A DNA stretch of 9,543 nucleotides from an uncultured Selenomonas sp. (GTDB lineage Bacteria; Bacillota; Negativicutes; Selenomonadales; Selenomonadaceae), in assembly GCA_938045435.1 (NCBI GenBank), contig CALIBA010000295.1:1-9543 (forward strand), given 5' to 3'. This document shows positions 1-7,211 of the stretch, one piece after another; position 1 is the first letter of the stretch, and every line of letters starts with the position of its first letter. Both the position numbers and the translations under genes were made by a program. The notes beneath the pieces were generated by a model. It worked only from the letters and a program-made list of their open reading frames with translations, searched no databases and was not told the DNA's origin.

Positions 1-2186
1 ACCCCCGCCCCTCGTGCCATAAGAGCCGCACCAGTCTGTTCCTCACTCAAAAGGTACGGGCTGCGTGCATAGACCGATGCCCCGTGATCGGAGTAGAGCA
101 AAACGATATACTCATCATCCGCATAATGAGATGTGATGTAATCAAAGAGATACCCCAGTTGACGGTCAGCGGCCTGTATTTCACTTCGGTTGACGTACTG
201 ACTCAGCGGATTCGGTTTGAGAAATACGGAGGCCCCCATATCCTGTGGCTGCAGTGCCTCTGAAAGAGGAAGATGTGTCTGTGCTTTCACAGCCGTAGCA
301 ACATCGGAGTTATTTGGATGCATATCTGCAAAATGCATTAAGAGGAAATTATCGCATTCCTCAAATGCTTTCAAATGGCGTATCGTTCGTTCAACACCAT
401 CCGCTGCACGGAGAACCCATTGATTGACAATCAAGCGATCATACCCTCTGGTCGCACCATTATAAACGCCCTCACTGCATCCCTCAATGGTCACACAATA
501 ATATCCAAGGTGCTTCATCTGCTCTGATATGGTCGTAAACGACGTATCCAAAACAAAAGCTGCGCCTGGCTCTGCAATCTGTGTATGGTGCTGATAGAGG
601 CCTGTCTCAATCGAAGCGAACGATGGATATGTATACTCCGAAGCGGAAAAAGCATGATCCAAAATCATACCTTTCTCAAAAAAGCGCATGATATTAGGAA
701 TAAGAGCATAATCTTCCCGCCTCATCTGCGGCCAAGACAGTCCATCTGCCAGAATATTTAATACGAACTTTTTCCTTTTTGAACTGTGTCTTAGTACAAT
801 CGGTGCTCCAACGATAAAGGGGCTCTCTGATCGTATCGTTATGGGACGATCAATACGATAAAAATCAAACTCCCCTCTGCTGTGCACCATCACACGATCC
901 ATCTGGTCATTATGAAAATATATCTGCTGCATCGCTTGTTTTGCAGCAATTGGTATAATCAGAGGCGTACCTTCCTGTGGTTCTAAATGTATTTCCTCAT
1001 GTTCATTCGCTTTTATGAGATCAAAGGTGACATCATTATAAATAGACTGCCGATATTGATCCATCACTTCATTCATGAGAGTCAACAGCTTTTCTTTCAC
1101 ATGCATTTGTCCACAAGGGTTATAAAGCCCCGCCCAATAGCGCGGCAATTCCTCAGAAAAGCGCAGCACCTCCTCACAGAGCGGCACTGTCAACTTAGAT
1201 GTCATTCTTCCTTGCTCAAAATTGACTGCATGAATAAACGGTGCATATCGCATATCTGTATCTGAGACCGTAATTGCATGAAGAGATTCTTTCATTTTTA
1301 CAGGATCACGCGGCAGCGATATATCTGTTGCTTCCGCTGAAAGAATCTTAAATTGCATTGCTTTATCCTGTCGGTCCCCCATTTTATAGACACGATATAA
1401 AAGATTGCAAACCGTTGTGCTCGTCTTACGCTTGCTATACGCTGCTTTGGCACAGCGAATGGCCGCACCGATGCGCTGCTCTGCAAGCGCCTGTTCTGCC
1501 TGGTATATTTCATACAGTTCGCCATATGGATAAAGGGCATGATATTTTTCTGCAAGCCTCTGCATGGCTTTCGTAAAATTCTGTGTACGGATGGCCTCTG
1601 TCAGCGTTTCCTCTAGCTTTCGCCGTTCCTCATACGCTGCTGCGCGAGCAAAGCGTGCAGCACTCCGTGTGATTTCGCCACTGTCCGCTCCAGCAAAAAT
1701 CAATGTATGACAAAGCTCTTGCAGTCCCGTCTCTCTGCTCCCTAAAAGAAACTTTTCCCGCTCTATATCAAAGAGTATACTATGATGATCTGTCAGCGGG
1801 AAAAGTTTTACCGGCAGATCATCATATGAGGAAAGTTCCAGACCTTGCCCCTCTGATAGAAAGGCCGCCCGATTCGTCTCATAGCTTTTACGCAATAGAT
1901 CTTCGTTGGGTATATAGCAGAGTTCATAGAGAACATCATATATCGTTCGGTCTGCACGTTCATTGTACGCTGTCATGAACGCGTGAATCCCCTCGATGTA
2001 CATTGCCTCATCAAATGCCTTTGCCGTAAGTGTAAGCAATGCCTCCCCAAGTAAAATCCGCACTGTATGTGCGGTCTTTGCATCATCCGATTCTAAAAGA
2101 TACTGTCGTGCTCGTTCGCAAAGCGCCTCATAATCCCCATTGGCAGATAACGCACAAAGTTGCTCTTCAATGCTGTTATTCGTCAT
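1..2186 (-). CDS. Alkaline-phosphatase/sulfatase-superfamily protein with N-terminal helical-repeat region (3' end outside window)
   Basis: The frame was followed by hand from the ATG at 2186 to the left edge: 728 codons, no stop, so the C-terminus is missing. A GGAGG eight bases before the ATG supports the start. Residues 1–280 look alpha-helical, and about 190–280 resemble TPR-type repeats. From about residue 470 comes an alkaline-phosphatase-superfamily domain. Its motifs are NILADG (metal ligand Asp481), TYPSFASIETG (Thr519 at the sulfatase nucleophile position), HFADMHP (Asp621, His623) and YSDHG (Asp700, His701). Thr at the nucleophile, not Cys or Ser, argues against a formylglycine sulfatase. 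It favours a phosphatase or phosphotransferase, as in LTA-synthase and phosphoethanolamine-transferase relatives. There is no signal peptide or membrane span and several Cys, so I infer a cytoplasmic enzyme. Substrate unknown. It follows fhs by 28 bases but is AT-richer than all neighbours. The last metal-binding His probably lies beyond the window. Confidence 0.85.
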   Translation of the reverse strand, partial: MTNNSIEEQLCALSANGDYEALCERARQYLLESDDAKTAHTVRILLGEALLTLTAKAFDEAMYIEGIHAFMTAYNERADRTIYDVLYELCYIPNEDLLRKSYETNRAAFLSEGQGLELSSYDDLPVKLFPLTDHHSILFDIEREKFLLGSRETGLQELCHTLIFAGADSGEITRSAARFARAAAYEERRKLEETLTEAIRTQNFTKAMQRLAEKYHALYPYGELYEIYQAEQALAEQRIGAAIRCAKAAYSKRKTSTTVCNLLYRVYKMGDRQDKAMQFKILSAEATDISLPRDPVKMKESLHAITVSDTDMRYAPFIHAVNFEQGRMTSKLTVPLCEEVLRFSEELPRYWAGLYNPCGQMHVKEKLLTLMNEVMDQYRQSIYNDVTFDLIKANEHEEIHLEPQEGTPLIIPIAAKQAMQQIYFHNDQMDRVMVHSRGEFDFYRIDRPITIRSESPFIVGAPIVLRHSSKRKKFVLNILADGLSWPQMRREDYALIPNIMRFFEKGMILDHAFSASEYTYPSFASIETGLYQHHTQIAEPGAAFVLDTSFTTISEQMKHLGYYCVTIEGCSEGVYNGATRGYDRLIVNQWVLRAADGVERTIRHLKAFEECDNFLLMHFADMHPNNSDVATAVKAQTHLPLSEALQPQDMGASVFLKPNPLSQYVNRSEIQAADRQLGYLFDYITSHYADDEYIVLLYSDHGASVYARSPYLLSEEQTGAALMARGAG
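1781..1826. repeat. 12-bp perfect inverted repeat inside the phosphatase-like gene
   Basis: The arm TATGATGATCTG at 1781–1792 is repeated exactly as its reverse complement at 1815–1826, with a 22-base spacer. The spacer holds a further imperfect pairing (CGGGAAAA against TTTTACCG). The message could therefore fold into a long hairpin here. The repeat lies inside codons for the N-terminal half of the protein, in the stretch SSYDDLPVKLFPLTDHHSI. It is directly visible; any function is unknown. Confidence 0.7.
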
Positions 2187-2214
2187 CTTCTGCCCCTCCC
2201 CTGGCATAGGGTCT

Positions 2215-3882
2215 TCAGAACAACCCTGTAATCACGCCATCCTCCGTGATGTCCATTCCCATCGCTGCGGGGGTTTTTGGCAGCCCCGGCATGGTGAGAA
2301 CGTTTCCGGTGAGTGCGACGACGAAGCCCGCGCCGCAGGAAGCGCGCAACGCACGCACTGTGATACGGAACCCTGTGGGCCGTCCAAGGAGTGCAGGATT
2401 GTCGGAAAAAGAATACTGCGTCTTTGCCATGCAGATGGGCACCGCACCCATGCCGACGTTTTCCATCTCCGCAATCTGCTGCTGTGCTTCGAGGGTAAAA
2501 TCGACCCCGTCTGCACCATAAATCTCCCTTGCAATCGTTTCAATTTTCTCTTTGATGGGCTTTTTCTCATCGTAGAGCGGGCAGAACTGAGACGGCTTAC
2601 CGAGCGCCTCCTCGATGGCATTCGCGAGGGCAAGACCGCCTGCCCCTCCCTTCGCCCAGACTTCAGAGCGCACTGCAGGTGCACCAAGCTGCGCACAAAG
2701 ATGTTCGAGCAGAACGAGTTCTGCCTCTGTATCGGTTGGGAATACGTTGACAGCGACCACGGCGGGTACGCCGAACTTGCCAATGTTCTCGATATGCTTT
2801 TCAAGATTCGCTGCGCCTCGTCTGAGTGCCTCCAGATTCTCTGCCGCAAGCGCATCCTTCGCGACGCCCCCATTCATCTTGAGCGCGCGTACAGTTGCGA
2901 CGATAACGACTGCTGCGGGCGCGAGCCCTGCGAAACGACACTTAATATCAAAGAATTTCTCTGCGCCGAGATCAGCCCCAAAACCTGCTTCTGTGACGAC
3001 GTAATCCGCATATTTGAGCGCTGCCCGCGTTGCCATGACGCTGCTGCACCCATGGGCAATATTTGCAAAGGGACCGCCGTGGATGAGGGCGGGCGTCCCC
3101 TCAATGGTCTGCACGAGATTCGGATAGATTGCATCCTTGAAGATGAGTGCAAGCGCCCCCGTTGCGCCGAGTTCCTCCGCATGTACGGGACGCCCACTGC
3201 GCGTATAGCCAATGAGGATGCGTCCGAGGCGGCGCTTCATATCTGCGAGACCGTCTGCAAGGCAGAGGATCGCCATCATCTCAGATGCAACGGTGATGTC
3301 AAAACCGGACTCACGCGGCACGCCATGTGCGCGTCCGCCAAGCCCCACGACGATGTGGCGCAGCGCACGGTCATTCACATCGAGCACGCGTTTCCATACG
3401 ATGCGGTTCACATCGAGATCAAGTACGTTGCCCTGAAAGATATGATTGTCGATGAGCGCCGCGAGGAGATTGTGTGCTGTGGTAATGGCATGAAAATCGC
3501 CTGTAAAGTGGAGGTTGATGTCCTCCATTGGAACAACCTGTGCATAACCACCGCCGGCCGCACCGCCCTTCATGCCAAAGCAAGGCCCAAGCGATGGCTC
3601 ACGCAATGCAACAATGGTCTTTTTCCCCTGTTGATGGAGGGCGTCAGCAAGGCCAACGCTCGTCGTCGTCTTCCCCTCGCCCGCAGGCGTGGGATTGATT
3701 GCCGTGACAAGAATCAGTTTCCCGTCCGGGTGATGTTCTACGCCGCGCAGCGCTTGCTGCGTGAGCTTTGCCTTATACTTTCCATATGGCTCAATATGTG
3801 CCGCATCAATGCCAATCTGTGCCGCAATCTCTGCGATGGGACGCAGCTTCGCCGCGCGTGCGATTTCAAGATCAGAGTGCAT
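2215..3882 (-). CDS. fhs: Formate–tetrahydrofolate ligase
   Basis: Fhs (EC 6.3.4.3) is a cytoplasmic enzyme that joins formate to tetrahydrofolate with ATP, giving 10-formyl-THF for purine synthesis and one-carbon flow. The 555-residue product has the usual family length. Near its N-terminus is the nucleotide-binding loop PTPAGEGKTTT (residues 64–74). The family block REPSLGP…GMKGGAAGGG (94–112) and NLHFTGDFHA follow. The frame is open upstream to 3927, with another ATG at 3903. I chose the ATG at 3882 because AAGGAGG sits eight bases before it, and the protein then begins MHSDLEIARAAKLRPI, as relatives do. This start overlaps the end of folD by 11 bases, which suggests translational coupling. 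FolD acts directly on the Fhs product, so the pair forms a formate–methylene-THF module. Identification is very secure. Confidence 0.97.
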   Translation of the reverse strand: MHSDLEIARAAKLRPIAEIAAQIGIDAAHIEPYGKYKAKLTQQALRGVEHHPDGKLILVTAINPTPAGEGKTTTSVGLADALHQQGKKTIVALREPSLGPCFGMKGGAAGGGYAQVVPMEDINLHFTGDFHAITTAHNLLAALIDNHIFQGNVLDLDVNRIVWKRVLDVNDRALRHIVVGLGGRAHGVPRESGFDITVASEMMAILCLADGLADMKRRLGRILIGYTRSGRPVHAEELGATGALALIFKDAIYPNLVQTIEGTPALIHGGPFANIAHGCSSVMATRAALKYADYVVTEAGFGADLGAEKFFDIKCRFAGLAPAAVVIVATVRALKMNGGVAKDALAAENLEALRRGAANLEKHIENIGKFGVPAVVAVNVFPTDTEAELVLLEHLCAQLGAPAVRSEVWAKGGAGGLALANAIEEALGKPSQFCPLYDEKKPIKEKIETIAREIYGADGVDFTLEAQQQIAEMENVGMGAVPICMAKTQYSFSDNPALLGRPTGFRITVRALRASCGAGFVVALTGNVLTMPGLPKTPAAMGMDITEDGVITGLF

Positions 3883-4750
3883 TGCCTGTGCCTCCTTGCT
3901 CATGCTGTAACCTGGCCGCCTGTACAACGTTTTCCATCAGCATGGCGACAGTCAAAAGGCCAACGCCGCCCGGCACGGGGGTAATCGCTCCTGCGACCTT
4001 TGATACGGCATCAAAGTCCACGTCGCCGACGAGCTGCTTCGGTGCGATGCGGTTGATGCCGACGTCTATCACCGTCGCCCCTGGCTTCACCATATCGGCC
4101 GTAACAAAATGGGGCCGTCCAACAGCAGCAACAAGAATGTCTGCTGTACGCGCAATGGCATTCAGATCATTCGTCCGCGAATGGCAGACTGTGACCGTGG
4201 CATTGTGTTCGAGCAATAAATGTGCCATGGGTTTTCCAACAATATTGCTGCGCCCGATGATAACGGCATGTGCACCCTCCATTTGAGTCCCTGCATATTC
4301 GAGCATACGGATGCAACCCGCAGGCGTACATGGGCGCAGGCCCGGCTGTCCGATGAAAAGCCGCCCGAGATTGACAGGATGGAAGCCATCTACATCTTTG
4401 CGTGGGTCGATACGGCTGAGAATTTGGGGTGCATATTCTGCCATATGCGCAGGCAGCGGCAGCTGGACGAGAATGCCGTGCACATCCTCATCGGCATTCA
4501 ATGCTTCAATGCGGGCAATCAGTTCCTCCGGTGCAGCTGCCTCCGACAGAGCCACATGGTCGGAGAGGATGCCAAGCTCTGCACATGCCCTCTCCTTATT
4601 GCGAACATAGACTTCAGATGCCGGATCCATGCCCACGATGATGACGGCAAGGCGCGGATGAACCCCCACTTCCTTTAGCTCAGCGGCTTTTCGGCCAGCC
4701 TCCTCTTTGATCTTTGCGGCAAATTCTTTGCCCGACAGAATACGTGCCAT
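3872..4750 (-). CDS. folD: Bifunctional methylenetetrahydrofolate dehydrogenase / methenyltetrahydrofolate cyclohydrolase
   Basis: FolD (EC 1.5.1.5 and 3.5.4.9) interconverts 5,10-methylene-, 5,10-methenyl- and 10-formyl-THF using NADP in the cytoplasm. The 292-residue product is of normal length. The active-site Tyr48 and Lys52 lie in YVRNKERAC. The folate-site motif VQLPLP (Gln96) is followed by KDVDGFHPVN (Asp121). PCTPAGC (140–146) and the dinucleotide-site motif GRSNIVGKP (166–174) come next, and PVPGGVG lies near the C-terminus. The ATG at 4750 has GAGGAG about five bases upstream. The gene begins 15 bases after the UbiA-family stop and ends inside the start of fhs. It therefore bridges the quinone genes and the one-carbon pair in one transcript. 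No key residue is missing. Confidence 0.97.
   Translation of the reverse strand: MARILSGKEFAAKIKEEAGRKAAELKEVGVHPRLAVIIVGMDPASEVYVRNKERACAELGILSDHVALSEAAAPEELIARIEALNADEDVHGILVQLPLPAHMAEYAPQILSRIDPRKDVDGFHPVNLGRLFIGQPGLRPCTPAGCIRMLEYAGTQMEGAHAVIIGRSNIVGKPMAHLLLEHNATVTVCHSRTNDLNAIARTADILVAAVGRPHFVTADMVKPGATVIDVGINRIAPKQLVGDVDFDAVSKVAGAITPVPGGVGLLTVAMLMENVVQAARLQHEQGGTGNAL
3884..3897 (-). promoter_or_regulatory. Ribosome binding site of fhs, inside the 3' end of folD
   Basis: Read on the minus strand, AAGGAGG followed by eight bases precedes the ATG at 3882. It lies within the last codons of folD. It decides the fhs start in favour of 3882 over the in-frame ATG at 3903, and it fits translational coupling of the two genes. 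Confidence 0.75.
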
Positions 4751-4765
4751 ATGCTCTCCTCTTCG

Positions 4766-5626
4766 TTAAACGAGATAACTCAGCCATGTAAAGACAAAAA
4801 TCGCAAGCGACACAATGCCGTTGCGCATGAAATATGTTTGCGTCACACGTGAAAAGTCAGTAGGGCTGACAATGCGGTGCTGATAGATGAGCGTTCCTGC
4901 TGCGATGCCGACGCCGATGAAGTACGGCCATGCGAGATGACAAAGAAACCCAACTGCTAAAAACCCCACAATCGACGTGATGTGCATGGCGCGGGAAATG
5001 CGGAATGCGCTGCGTGCACCATAAGAAACAGCGAGGGAGTGGAGTCCCTGACTGCGGTCAAACGCCTCGTCCTGTGCGCCGTACATCGCATCAAATGCCG
5101 CAATCCAAAGTGCAACAGAGCAAAAAAGAACCCCCATCGTAAAATCAATGTGCCCACTGACGGCTACCCATCCACCCGCTGGTGCCATGCCAATGGCGAC
5201 ACCAAGAAAGAGATGCACCCATCCCGTCACACGCTTTAGAAAGGGGTAGATGAGAAAAGGTGCAGCTGCAAACGGCAGCAGGCGGATGCAGACAGGGTTC
5301 AGCTGCAAAACGGCAAATATAAGCACAAGAAGACACGCGCCAATAAAGGCGAGCGCCTCCACTTTTCCTACGCGTCCCTGTACCATCGCGCGGTAAGCGA
5401 GACGCGGCTGCTGTGCATCGTATTTCAAATCGGCAAGGTTGTCGAGCGCAAGCGCCGCCGAACGTGCCGCCGTAATAGCGAGTACAATCCAACCGAGATC
5501 CGCAAGACGCGGTGTTCCGTCCGATGCGAGCAACGCACCCATCAGAGCAAATGGGAGGGAGAATACTGTATGATGAAATGCGGTGTTGTTCATATGCGCC
5601 CGCAGGCGCTCCATCCACCAGCTCAA
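4766..5626 (-). CDS. ubiA: UbiA-family prenyltransferase, probably menaquinone pathway (MqnP-like)
   Basis: This is a polytopic inner-membrane prenyltransferase that attaches a polyprenyl tail to an aromatic acid. The region HHTVFSLPFALMGALLAS opens the domain. The first Asp-rich motif reads DNLADLKYDAQQPR, and the second reads FDAMYGAQDEAFDRSQGLHS. The GLHS block resembles futalosine-pathway MqnP proteins more than E. coli UbiA, and the adjacent UbiD homologue agrees. Several hydrophobic spans cover most of the protein. In the first motif, Asp stands where family members usually have Asn (NxxxDxxxD). The start is uncertain. A TTG at 5626 overlaps the upstream TGA by two bases, with AAGGAG 11 bases before it. 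An ATG at 5614 lacks a good binding site, and a TTG at 5647 is also in frame. I chose 5626 (286 residues). Menaquinone assignment is inferred from motifs and neighbours. Confidence 0.88.
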   Translation of the reverse strand: MSWWMERLRAHMNNTAFHHTVFSLPFALMGALLASDGTPRLADLGWIVLAITAARSAALALDNLADLKYDAQQPRLAYRAMVQGRVGKVEALAFIGACLLVLIFAVLQLNPVCIRLLPFAAAPFLIYPFLKRVTGWVHLFLGVAIGMAPAGGWVAVSGHIDFTMGVLFCSVALWIAAFDAMYGAQDEAFDRSQGLHSLAVSYGARSAFRISRAMHITSIVGFLAVGFLCHLAWPYFIGVGIAAGTLIYQHRIVSPTDFSRVTQTYFMRNGIVSLAIFVFTWLSYLV

Positions 5627-7083
5627 TCGAGGCCAAACTCCTTCCAACGTGCGCTCACGCGCGCCACAACCTCCTCGGTCATTGTAATCTCATCTGGCCA
5701 CGCGCGTGTATGTCCCTCTTCCGGCCACGTCTTCGTCGCATCGATACCAAGCTTTGATCCCCATTTCGCCATTGGTGAGGAGTGGTCGAGCACATCAAGG
5801 GGGCCCTGTACGATCTCCAGATCATACTTGGCATCGATGTTGTTGAAGACGCGCCACCAGACTTCCTTCATATCCTGCACATTGACGTGTGCATCCACGA
5901 CAATAATCATCTTTACGTTCATCATCTGCCCCATGCCCCAAAGCGCGTGCATGACCTTGCGTGCATGCATGGGGAACTGTTTCTTGATGGATACGACAAT
6001 GCAGTCGTGGAACACGCCCTCAAGCGGCATATTGACATCCACGACCTCTGGCAGCATCTGCTTGAGCAGCGGCAAAAAGATGCGCTCTGTCGCCTTGGCG
6101 AGAAAGCAGTCCTCCATGGGAGGCTTTCCGACGACTGTGGCAGAGTAGATGGGGTCCTTGCGGTGCGTAATCGCTGTGATGTGAAAAACGGGATAATCAT
6201 CCGCAAGCGAATAGTAACCTGTGTGATCGCCGAATGGGCCCTCTCGGCGCATCTCGTTTGTATCGACATAGCCTTCGAGGATGATCTCTGCCGTTGCAGG
6301 CACCTCAAGATCGACGGTGATACATTTCACGAGTTCGACCGATTTATGACGCAGAAATCCCGCAAAGACCATTTCATCAATATCGCGTGGCAGCGGCGCT
6401 GTCGCTGCATAGGTCACAACAGGATCCGTACCGATGGCAACCGCGGCCTCAATGCGCTGTCCGCCGCGTTCCTTCATGTCACGGAAATTCTCCGCGCCAT
6501 TCTTGTGGATATGCCAGTGCATCCCCGTCGTACGGCTGTCATACTTTTGCAGACGATACATCCCGACATTGCGCTTGCCCGTCGCGGGGTTCTTGGTAAA
6601 GACGAGCGGCAGTGTCACAAATGGACCGCCGTCATCCGGCCAACATTTTAGAATAGGGATCTCATCGAGATTCGGATGCTCCGTCTCAATGACCTCCTGA
6701 CAAGGCGCATTCTTCACGTACTTTGGAAAGTTGATCGCCTTGCGCGCCATAGGGATGAGCGTCATGAGGTTCATCTTGTTCTGGAGAGAGATATGTGGGA
6801 TCTTGAGGATCTCCGTAAGTTCATCCGCAATGTCATCGAGTTTTTCCACACCGAAGGCGAGTGCCATGCGCTCATAGCTGCCAAAGGCATTCATGAGGAC
6901 AGGCATCTTAGATCCTTTGACATTCTCAAAGAGAAGAGCGACGTTTTTCTCCCCTTCACGCTTTGAGATGCGGTCTGTAATCTCGGTGATCTCCAGTTCT
7001 GGGTCGACCTCTGCCGTAATGCGTTTGAGCAGCCCACGCTCCTCAAGCGCCGCGATGAATTCACGCAGATCCTTATATGCCAA
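5623..7083 (-). CDS. ubiD: UbiD-family (prenylated-FMN) decarboxylase, probably menaquinone pathway (MqnL-like)
   Basis: UbiD enzymes remove an aromatic or acrylic carboxylate using prenylated FMN made by a UbiX partner, which is not in this window. The block RNVGMYRLQKYDSRTTGMHW (171–190), then HIHK, carries the cofactor and metal contacts. AVAIGTDP (214–221) and REGPFGDHTGYYS (280–292) follow; the latter holds the acidic pair Glu281/Asp286 expected at the active site. The 486-residue length is normal. I place the start at the TTG at 7083 because AGGAGG lies seven bases upstream, and the product then begins MAYKDLREFI, a typical UbiD opening. An in-frame ATG at 7170 would add 29 atypical residues and has no such support. 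The stop overlaps the UbiA-family start. With UbiA and the polyprenyl synthase nearby, menaquinone (futalosine route) is the likely pathway. The exact substrate is inferred. Confidence 0.92.
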   Translation of the reverse strand: MAYKDLREFIAALEERGLLKRITAEVDPELEITEITDRISKREGEKNVALLFENVKGSKMPVLMNAFGSYERMALAFGVEKLDDIADELTEILKIPHISLQNKMNLMTLIPMARKAINFPKYVKNAPCQEVIETEHPNLDEIPILKCWPDDGGPFVTLPLVFTKNPATGKRNVGMYRLQKYDSRTTGMHWHIHKNGAENFRDMKERGGQRIEAAVAIGTDPVVTYAATAPLPRDIDEMVFAGFLRHKSVELVKCITVDLEVPATAEIILEGYVDTNEMRREGPFGDHTGYYSLADDYPVFHITAITHRKDPIYSATVVGKPPMEDCFLAKATERIFLPLLKQMLPEVVDVNMPLEGVFHDCIVVSIKKQFPMHARKVMHALWGMGQMMNVKMIIVVDAHVNVQDMKEVWWRVFNNIDAKYDLEIVQGPLDVLDHSSPMAKWGSKLGIDATKTWPEEGHTRAWPDEITMTEEVVARVSARWKEFGLD

Positions 7084-7211
7084 GATTTTCCCTCCTACAA
7101 ACGATATAACCCGAGTGGTCGCAGCCCTATGCAAATAAAGCGCTGCACAATCAGTCGCGCCTTGCTCCACAAAGATCCGGTTTGGTGCATGACAGCCCCA
7201 AAATCAAGATG
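7084..7211. other. 128-base spacer between tatC and the ubiD homologue
   Basis: This is the longest stretch without a gene. It ends, in the direction of transcription, with the AGGAGG binding site of the UbiD-family gene. I see no hairpin followed by a T-run, so no intrinsic terminator. No convincing pair of -35 and -10 boxes stands out, although its length would allow a promoter for the quinone genes. The UbiD frame stays open across its left part to 7170, but that extension does not look like the protein family. Confidence 0.4.

Noticed and set aside
1..2186. A formylglycine-dependent sulfatase
   Set aside because: The nucleophile position holds Thr519 (TYPS) instead of the Cys or Ser needed for formylglycine formation.
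3883..3927. Earlier fhs starts at 3927 or 3903
   Set aside because: The ATG at 3882 has AAGGAGG at ideal spacing and gives the normal family N-terminus and length.
2140..3984. A 614-codon open frame on the plus strand, opposite fhs and longer than fhs itself
   Set aside because: It has no ribosome binding site and is Cys/His/Arg-rich with no family likeness. It lies exactly over the conserved fhs gene, so it is explained by the GC-rich codon bias of fhs on the other strand.
5782..6651. A 289-codon plus-strand frame opposite the UbiD-family gene
   Set aside because: It is a shadow of the conserved minus-strand gene, with no start signal and no recognisable motif.
7084..7170. A 29-residue N-terminal extension of the UbiD-family protein from the ATG at 7170
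   Set aside because: The extension does not look like UbiD, and a strong AGGAGG sits seven bases before the TTG at 7083.
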